64,000 nt of DNA from Lunularia cruciata. Its lineage: Eukaryota; Streptophyta; Marchantiopsida; Lunulariales; Lunulariaceae. The notes below the pieces were generated by a model. It was not told the DNA's origin. It did no database searches and saw only the letters and a program-made list of their open reading frames with translations. A program made the position numbers and the translations under genes. Position 1 is the stretch's first letter. Every line of letters begins with the position of its first letter. Positions 57,061-64,000 of the stretch are shown piece after piece. The stretch lies in the NCBI GenBank assembly GCA_948567375.1, contig OX419758.1, forward strand, positions 55,867,001 through 55,931,000, read 5' to 3'.

Positions 57061-57769
57061 GAGCTCCCTGGATCACAATATCAGGGCGAGCTTCCTTAGG
57101 GTATCGGTGCCTAGCCCCAATCGGCTTGAATGGGTATATTCTTTTGTGCCTCCTTGTACGGCTCGAGGGGTCTTTCCATCTTTTATTGTCTCATTGCAGG
57201 GCTCTATGGGGTCTTTCCGTTTGTTTTTTCTCCTTGCAGGGCTTGATGGGGGCTTCCAATCCTTCACATGTTCTGTGGTCTCCTTTTCCACTTCATTCGG
57301 TTATCCATCCTTCTTGTTATTCTATGCGGTCGCTTGACTTTCTATTATTGGGATTTAGTTTCCATTTTACTTATTATATCTTTTTCCGGTGGGGTTGGAT
57401 GATTTTCTTTCTTGTTACCTTACGTGGTACCTTACCTTACTTTCTCTATGTTTTGTCAAGGTAACTGCGTGTGATCACAAGAAGGATGGAAAACCCAGGT
57501 CAAGCTGTAACGCGCGTGATAACAAGAGTGATAGGAAGACCCATCAAGCACTTATAAAGATAAGACATAGAGTAGTAAATATAAAATTTTATTTTTTCAT
57601 TGTTTTAATAGCCAGATCAAATTACGGCTTTGTCACTCTCTAAATTATCGCTTTGTCGAAATTGATATATTTGATTCGATTGGATTGGACGGGAATAGGA
57701 TATAGAGAAATGAGGAGAGAAGCCGTTCTGTTTCTGTCCTGGTTCTGTCCCCGTTCTTCGAAGGGGGGA
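57061..57769 (+). other. Spacer between U2 and U3
   Basis: Plus-strand frames (57059-57337, 57126-57464) are Phe/Leu/Ser-rich. They contain three 'gggctcta/gcttgatggg' style short repeats near 57195-57260. No domain is recognised. It may be an insertion between two units. Confidence 0.35.
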
Positions 57770-58228
57770 TCCAGAACTCCTTAAATGCAAATGAGAGTTT
57801 GCATTCCGTTGCAGAAATGGGGAGCGAAGGGAATGTCGTGAACAGGCATGCCACTTGTCTGCTCTAATTCCGTGGCAGCACTTCAACTTCAACTACGGTC
57901 TCGTAGTGACAACTGCTTTCCTCCACAATCTCATATTTCTTTCAGTGTTTGATTGCAATTCTTGCAGAACACTCAATGGGTATTGCTAGATCAACTGCTA
58001 GAAGTTTGGAGTCAAGTCTATGATCTAGATCTGTCAAGTCTGTCAAAATTGTCTGAACGTGCAACTGGTACAAATTTTAGAACTCCGGGATTGTTCAGTT
58101 CGTTTGTGATATACTGTAGGTGTAACGATCCTTCGTGTGATCCTCAGCATACACTGGCAGGAATCAATAATCAGTCTCGTACTGCTAAAAGTTTTGCAAT
58201 CTCTTTTATGCTTGGGTGGCCTCCCTCC

Positions 58229-58263
58229 GAACCGTACGAACAAGAGTTCCTCGCATACGGCTC
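58229..58263 (-). ncRNA. Group II intron domain V motif
   Basis: The minus strand begins GAGCCGTATGCG and ends GTACGGTTC, 35 bases in all. Outer bases GAGCCGTA pair with TACGGTTC, the AGC triad is in place, and a short GAG-GAA-CTC inner helix follows. This is the catalytic hairpin of group II introns, typical of plant organelles. I see no reading frame of an intron protein and cannot set the intron ends. U1 and U2 lack it at the same place. Most likely a fragment of organellar DNA carried into U3. Confidence 0.65.
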
Positions 58264-58490
58264 TCCGAGACGAAAAAACAAATCCTCTATCGGTTCGAGA
58301 CAGTTGACATTTTAACTACATGGTTCTTCAGGTTTTTATCACAGTTCTGATCGATCACCCAGATTGTCGAGCGACACTCTGCAAGAGACAAAAACGACCG
58401 AGCTTATTCTAACAACTCAACCAGAAGGTAAACGAAGACCTGAAAACGCCACCAACTCATCAGCTCTAGTTCGCTATGCAGATGTTGTAG

Positions 58491-58500
58491 CTATATAAAT
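58491..58500 (+). promoter_or_regulatory. Possible TATA box in U3
   Basis: CTATATAAAT lies about 120 bases before an ATG at 58623 that opens only a 25-codon frame. A core promoter is possible. There is no supporting gene. Confidence 0.25.
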
Positions 58501-60838
58501 ATCCACATCCCCCAGTAGGACAAGCACTTCATGTGGGTCCTCATCTACTAATCTCTTGTACTGGCCACATTGGAGGGTTCCGATTTTCCTTTCAGCTCAT
58601 TCAGTTTTCTTTTTCGATTAAGATGGTGTTTGCCAATAGACGATGGGGAGTTCTGAGAATTCAAATACCAGAAGGAAAAGCTTTAGCTGTAATTATTTGA
58701 CTGTCATCACGAATCACTCCACAACCTGGTCTGTGACTCTCGGTATTAAGAAACTATTTGCCAAGGTTACCTAAATCGAGGGGTTCTGCACAAGAAGTCG
58801 ATTATCATAAAGTCGACCCTGAAAATATCTCTTGGGATATCGAAATGGATTTGTGGACTGCTCAACTAAAGAAGACGGGCATCCGGTGTCGTTCTCGTCC
58901 TTTGTAATCAAGAAGTACTCGTTCCGTGCTCTCGTGAGTCACTTGATGTGGACTAATACACCACCGTCAAATATGTATAGGGCATTTAATACACTGTTTC
59001 CTGTGTATGGTTCTCTCATTACTTGGTCCGACGGAAACGCTGGGTCTACAGTCCTTCGTACATATATGTTAATGCAAGTACTGTATGCGCGGAGACCTGG
59101 CAAGTGCTCCCTGGACATTCCAGGTTTCAAGAGAGATTGCATTGCGCTTTGTGGAAAACGATTCACAATTCCTTAGACTTGGGACCATTGTTCTGAGTGT
59201 ATAGAGTGATTATTGTGATTTGAATTTGGAATCCAAAGCGTGTCCCTGAAGTGAGAGAAACATGGAAACAAGACATCCTTTCGTCCGATATCGCGAAACA
59301 CAGCTAGCCATTCGGTTGAGTGGAGGGTCTGGCTTTCAACAACCTTTTGCTCAGCCTAGTCATCTCGCTCTTCCAATAGATTGACTTAATCGTACCCCAA
59401 CATTGGCATTTCGACATACCGATAGGCCAAGTTCGCACACAGACTTAACAGTACCCCAATTGCCACTGAAATTGTCTGCGTTGGTACTGATATTCTCGAC
59501 CAGCTAAATTTTGCTTTGGTTACATTCACTGTTATACAGAGGAATAAATTCGATGTAACTCATCGCAGTTTGCGAATCGGCCAACTTCTTCTTCACTTCA
59601 TCAACAATCCCTCGCGATACCGAACAGTACGGGAGAGAAACGGGGTAGGAAGAATGCAGGAGTGACAGGGGATACAAGAGAAGCTAAACTCTTGATTCTT
59701 AGCACGTATAATGACCGGTGTAGTATTACGAGGAGCCCGGGGATGGCAGAATGAGGATTGAATTGAAGAATTGCATGCAGATGAACTCAAAGTTTTGAGC
59801 CGAGTTGAATTGAATTCGTCAAAATTGAAATCTTTGTGGTCTATGTTGCCGTTGAGGATGTGGACACGGCCAGCAATAAAATTCCAGAGTTTCTTTGTGT
59901 ATAACAGTGATTGAAATTGAGGATTTTCCACTATGGCATGCAGCAGAAATTAAAGTTCACGTCCGTGACTGTGTTCAGATTAGAGCCTATTTTCGCTTCG
60001 TGCGTCTTAAGAATATAGAAGAAATTCAGATATCAGAGATTTTGATTAGTTAGATCATTATCCAACGCAATCAAAGTGAAGTCAAATTTTCTGTTGTCAA
60101 AAGTTCGGTCGACCAGACTAATATATCCAAATTCTCATGTTCTCTGTGAGGAATCTAAGTAATTTCAAACTTGAATCATCATCGTTGAATATAGCGGATT
60201 TATAGACTCAATCCTGGCTAAAAGATATCTTTACCTTCATCTGAATGTCGATCATCATAATAATCATAAATTTTCTAAGCATTCAACCCCCAACATCCGA
60301 TGAACTCGCCCCCAACTTCGGGCGAATTTCCCCAAAGAACTCTTCCGGAAGTCGCTTGAACTTCCAAGGTCATCCGGGGGCTCGCCTCGAACTTCGGGGC
60401 GAGCTTCCCTAAATTCCTAACGATTCATCCAATTTCTCCGTAGTTTGCCCGAATTTCTGACGATCTAATCCGGGGAATTCACCCCGACGTTTTGGAGTCG
60501 AAATTGAGGAGCTCATCCGGAATGACAACTTCGGGACAAGCTCCACAGATGATCTCGTCCAAATTATTTATGGAGTCACGATTATAGATATTTGCTTAAT
60601 TCAATTTATATTTAAAACATTATCACTTTCGGCTATCACATTCGTTGTCAATACGATAATCAACTGCAGATACCATAATATGTAGTGCATTGGAGTACTG
60701 TGCAGTCTTTGTGCCAACGTGGGTACCAGTAACTCGAAGACCCAATGTTGGAGTACCGTAAGTCTATTTCTCCGCTCTTCCTTGAAACGCAGCTTGTTAC
60801 CCAAGTACGAGACTGGCAACTGACAGATCAAGACCGAC

Positions 60839-61138
60839 TTGTGTGGATGTCGTACCCAGATTTTATTCAACGGTAAAGACGTCGTTCTTTCCCGGCTAAA
60901 CGCAATGGGGCTGAATGAAGAGCGATTTATGTACCACCGAGCCCGGCAATTCAAGCTGAAGTGCAAGTGTTATGTGGGTCACAAATCTGTACAGGTACTA
61001 GTAGTGTTTCAAAAGTATGGGCGTTACGGACATCATACTAAGAAAGAATTTGATATGGAAAACTTGATTGGCAAGTACAGCAGAAGAGCTACGCTGGAGA
61101 GTGCTCTTTGTATTCAGTACGTAGACTTAGGGAACTGA
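60839..61138 (+). CDS. Unrecognised 99-codon frame after the U array
   Basis: An ATG-initiated, Lys/Arg/Cys-rich frame with 'CGCRTQILFNGKD', 'HRARQFKLKCKCYVGH' and 'RYGHHTKKEFDMENLIGKYSRR'. The open reading extends slightly upstream of the ATG. Its even amino acid make-up looks more protein-like than its neighbours. It may be an exon of a host gene or chance. No family is recognised. Confidence 0.3.
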   Translation: MCGCRTQILFNGKDVVLSRLNAMGLNEERFMYHRARQFKLKCKCYVGHKSVQVLVVFQKYGRYGHHTKKEFDMENLIGKYSRRATLESALCIQYVDLGN

Positions 61139-64000
61139 AAGCTGTTGATGGCTCTACAATTACCGAGAGTTGCAAGCATCAATCTGCCTGGGTGCCAAAC
61201 AAAGGTTCTGTCTCGTGGTTCTGAATTCTCAATCAAACTTTACACCTTGATAACTTCAAACACGCTCGAAATATGGGCAGAACCCAAATGACTTCCAAAA
61301 AGGTTACGTCCTGACCTGAGCGTCTCCAAGATCTCGGAGTAACTTCGCAACTCAGTATTGGATGGTGATAATTTCCACCCAGGCACTTATTTAGCAGCTT
61401 AGCCGGCATACATCATGGATAACAATCATCCGTGAATGCATCTGGAGCAGGGAATATTCACGTCACTGAAAGTGACAGTCGAAAGTCTTTCCTGCGGTAG
61501 GAGTAGACATATTCCAGGCTCATCATAAAGGAGCAAAGGAGCGACGATCGTGTTATAAACTCCAAAAGAAGTTTCACCCTATCGGTGCCCTACACTATGG
61601 CTTGTTGTACCTACTTTTGATTCTGTTTCTTCGCTTCTTGTAATGGGACGGATGGTAAAGCATAGGTCATGTAGAATGTCTGTCCAAGAAGCTCGAGGGA
61701 TATGTGATCGTGCAGTTTCTCGAGGAATCCCGTCTTAGTTGCATCTCAAACTTACCGGATATTGTAAAAGAACCTCTTCACCACAGTGATCATAGTACCA
61801 CAATCCTTTCGACTTCTCATGCTGCGTAAGGGAATGTTATAATTGATTGCTCCGCATAAAATGGGTTTGCAATAAATTAAACAAATGAGACATATTTGAT
61901 GTATGGAAGGCTCCAAACTTGACTGATCCCAATAAGTAAAAAATAAATTTATTGGATCTTTGCCCTTTGACTAAGGGCAATGACCCAGAGAGAAAGAATC
62001 GTGGACAATTCTTGCTAACTGCTAGAATGGAATGGATATGGGTCTTCGATGAGCGGAAATTAAACCCTTTAATTTTTCTCTCCTACGTTTAAATCCTTAA
62101 AGGTTCACAAGACAACTTGTGTTTTATTTTGATACTTCTTGTATAATCGGAATCCGAGATTATATACGGATTTGATCCAGATTCAAATGTACTCAGGAAT
62201 TTTGATTTGACACCAGAAAATTCATACTGTGGTCATATAAATAGTCTTGCTTTATAACAGATAGAATAGTAGAATTTATAATAGCATCTTTATAGTAGTA
62301 GAAAATATAGTTGGTAATGTTAATTGTAGAAGGAAATTACCTTTAAGTGTGATAGTTTTTCATAAACTGATAACTTATAACTACTCTTATCTTCAGGAAA
62401 AGCTCATGAGTATAAAATTTTAACATCTATGTATATAAAAGCTTCCTTAATAAATAATTAAAAATAATTGTTTTGATTTATTTCATCTGTTATTTCAAGA
62501 ATGACTTGCTCAGTTTGGTAAAATTATATTGATCGGGTCCAATTTATGCCATGATACATGACGGAACAAATAAAGCTCGAAGTGCATTGATTATTTTTGT
62601 GGAAAGAGCTTGAACGGGATAAAGTTCCAGATAATCAAATTTGGAAATTTTTACCTTTAAATATTTAAGAAAGATATGTTCGTGGGATGTGATTGAATGT
62701 CCATTCCGCCAAACAAAGCTGAATCAAAGAGATACTGAAATGTTGAATATGGTGAAGTAATCTATGACTTCAAAGCAAGTTATGATTAATATAAAGTTGG
62801 AACAGAAATTAAATTAATTTTTATTGATCAGAAAGGCAGCTTAAATAGAAATTCGTATTCATTTTAGGTTAGATTATATAGCAAAGAAATTTTCACGTCC
62901 ATTCAAAATTGTGTACATACTATAGCATGTACAACATTTGAGGAATATGCTTTAAGATGCATGCGTATTGTGTCTATCAGCCAGTATAATTTTTTACAGC
63001 ATATATATATGACAAAAAGCGAAAAAAATTGTTGGCAATGGGTGTTTATGTCTATTAGTTTCTGAAAATATGTCTGTTGGAATCTTCTTATATAATTATT
63101 ATATAATTATATTTAAAATTTTAGATAGATAAATAAATCTAATAATATCTAAATTTAAAATCCATAATATATCAGACCAGATAAAATTGATTTTAATTGT
63201 TATATCCTATTATAGTTCCTGCAATCTCATTCATTTGAACTCTTCTATAAAACCTTATCCTTTTTATCCCTAATAAGTTTTACAAGAGTGCAACCTCTTT
63301 GATTGATTTTGTCGTATATTCTGAACTCCAAATCTGGGTTCATTTAGCATATTTTGTCATTAAAATAAATTTCAATATCAAAAGAAGTTTTCATTAAGAG
63401 AGAAAGCACCAAATCTTAGATAATAATATAAATAAGAATTATCAGAGATCTCAAAAAAATAGTATCTAAAAAATACTTCCCAAAAGTATGTAATTTATAT
63501 AGCTATGGGAATTTTTAAGGTTTTTATTTTATTTATCTATGATCAAAAGAAATAGCTCATGATCTTAGTATGTTTAGTTATCAATGTATTATATTCCAAT
63601 ATATATTGGAAATATTTTAAGAATTATTAATTAATTATAATTGTAAAAGATAACAAACCAAGATATATAAACTTGCTAATTTGATAAAATAGTTTTCAAA
63701 GTAAGCATTATATGACAAAGAAGATCAAACATTGAATCTAATATTGAATCTAATACTTGATAACTTGCTAGATGGAAAAGAACATAGTTGAGGACATTCT
63801 CTACAATAAACTATCCAAGAAGATATTTTTAATTATTTAAATTCTGTATAGAAGAGATATATAATATGTGAATATATTTAGTTTATCAATATGCAAGAGC
63901 ATATAAGAAAGAGAAACGTGCCTAAAAATTGAGGAAGATAAATGCATTATTAATTATCATAAACTAATTCTAGAAGATAATCAGGTGAGAGTCTTGATAA
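61139..64000. other. AT-rich DNA without recognisable genes
   Basis: Beyond 61.9 kb the AT content rises and no frame above 60 codons exists on either strand. Only short runs such as atatatatat near 63000 are seen. Intergenic or deep intron sequence. Confidence 0.55.

Larger units (their letters stand above)
57770..60570 (+). repeat. U family tandem unit U3
   Basis: Third unit, with the start block at 57800-57900, the 'ttcttcagg' block at 58324, shortened remnants of the U1 open stretch at 58700-58930, the modules shared with U2 at 58980-59830 (roughly 85-90 percent alike by eye), 'gttgaggatgtgg' at 59851, and the GC-rich end module (60290-60570). About 700 bases (57060-57770) separate it from U2, and this spacer has no match in the other units. 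Confidence 0.65.

Noticed and set aside
51250-60570. U units as LTR retrotransposons
   Set aside because: No TG...CA ends, primer site, polypurine tract or pol motifs could be placed, and the units are directly tandem.
46000-61500. Whole region as an inserted mitochondrial genome piece
   Set aside because: Apart from the domain V motif I recognise no organelle gene, rRNA or tRNA, so only a local organelle fragment is proposed.

Overview
The window looks like nuclear DNA from a land plant with a large, repeat-rich genome. A gymnosperm or another non-angiosperm lineage fits the style of the elements, but the species cannot be named from sequence alone. I see no intact host gene, no tRNA or rRNA gene, no CRISPR array and no bacterial-type operon.

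From position 1 to about 42.9 kb the window is a graveyard of LTR retrotransposons inserted into one another. Five families can be told apart. Family A is Ty3/gypsy with a primer site like tRNA-Asp and an LTR of about 2.5 kb that contains its own reading frame (1-3899, with a second LTR piece at 16730-18507). Family B is Ty3/gypsy with 679-bp LTRs and is present four times (B1 3900-6989, B2 10606-16729, B3 18508-21977 plus 29761-30053, B4 21978-29760). Family C is a chromodomain-bearing Ty3/gypsy with 738-bp LTRs (solo LTR 4199-4936, minus-strand 3' end 9548-10605, longer copy about 30.06-35.9 kb). Family D is a Ty3/gypsy remnant whose integrase is followed by a PHD-type zinc finger (6990-9547). 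Family E is a decayed Ty1/copia element (37779 to about 42860). B4 is the only nearly intact element: paired 679-bp LTRs with about eight differences, a target duplication, a primer site, a polypurine tract, a 994-codon gag-protease-reverse transcriptase frame and a 538-codon RNase H-integrase frame. It sits inside the older B3 LTR. Three B copies share an extra zinc-knuckle frame upstream of gag.

From about 42.9 to 49.2 kb I recognise almost nothing except short palindromes, low-complexity DNA and a 97-bp tandem repeat that carries perfect hairpins. From 49.2 to 60.6 kb the sequence changes character. It holds a 517-bp element with 35/36-bp terminal inverted repeats, a second small foldback, and three diverged units of about 3 kb in direct tandem (U1-U3) built from the same modules in the same order. 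U1 carries a 211-codon open stretch with partial similarity in U3, and U3 carries a group II intron domain V motif on the minus strand. I do not recognise the U family, and it is the best candidate here for an undescribed repeat system. From 60.6 to 64.0 kb there is one unrecognised 99-codon frame and then AT-rich DNA without detectable genes.
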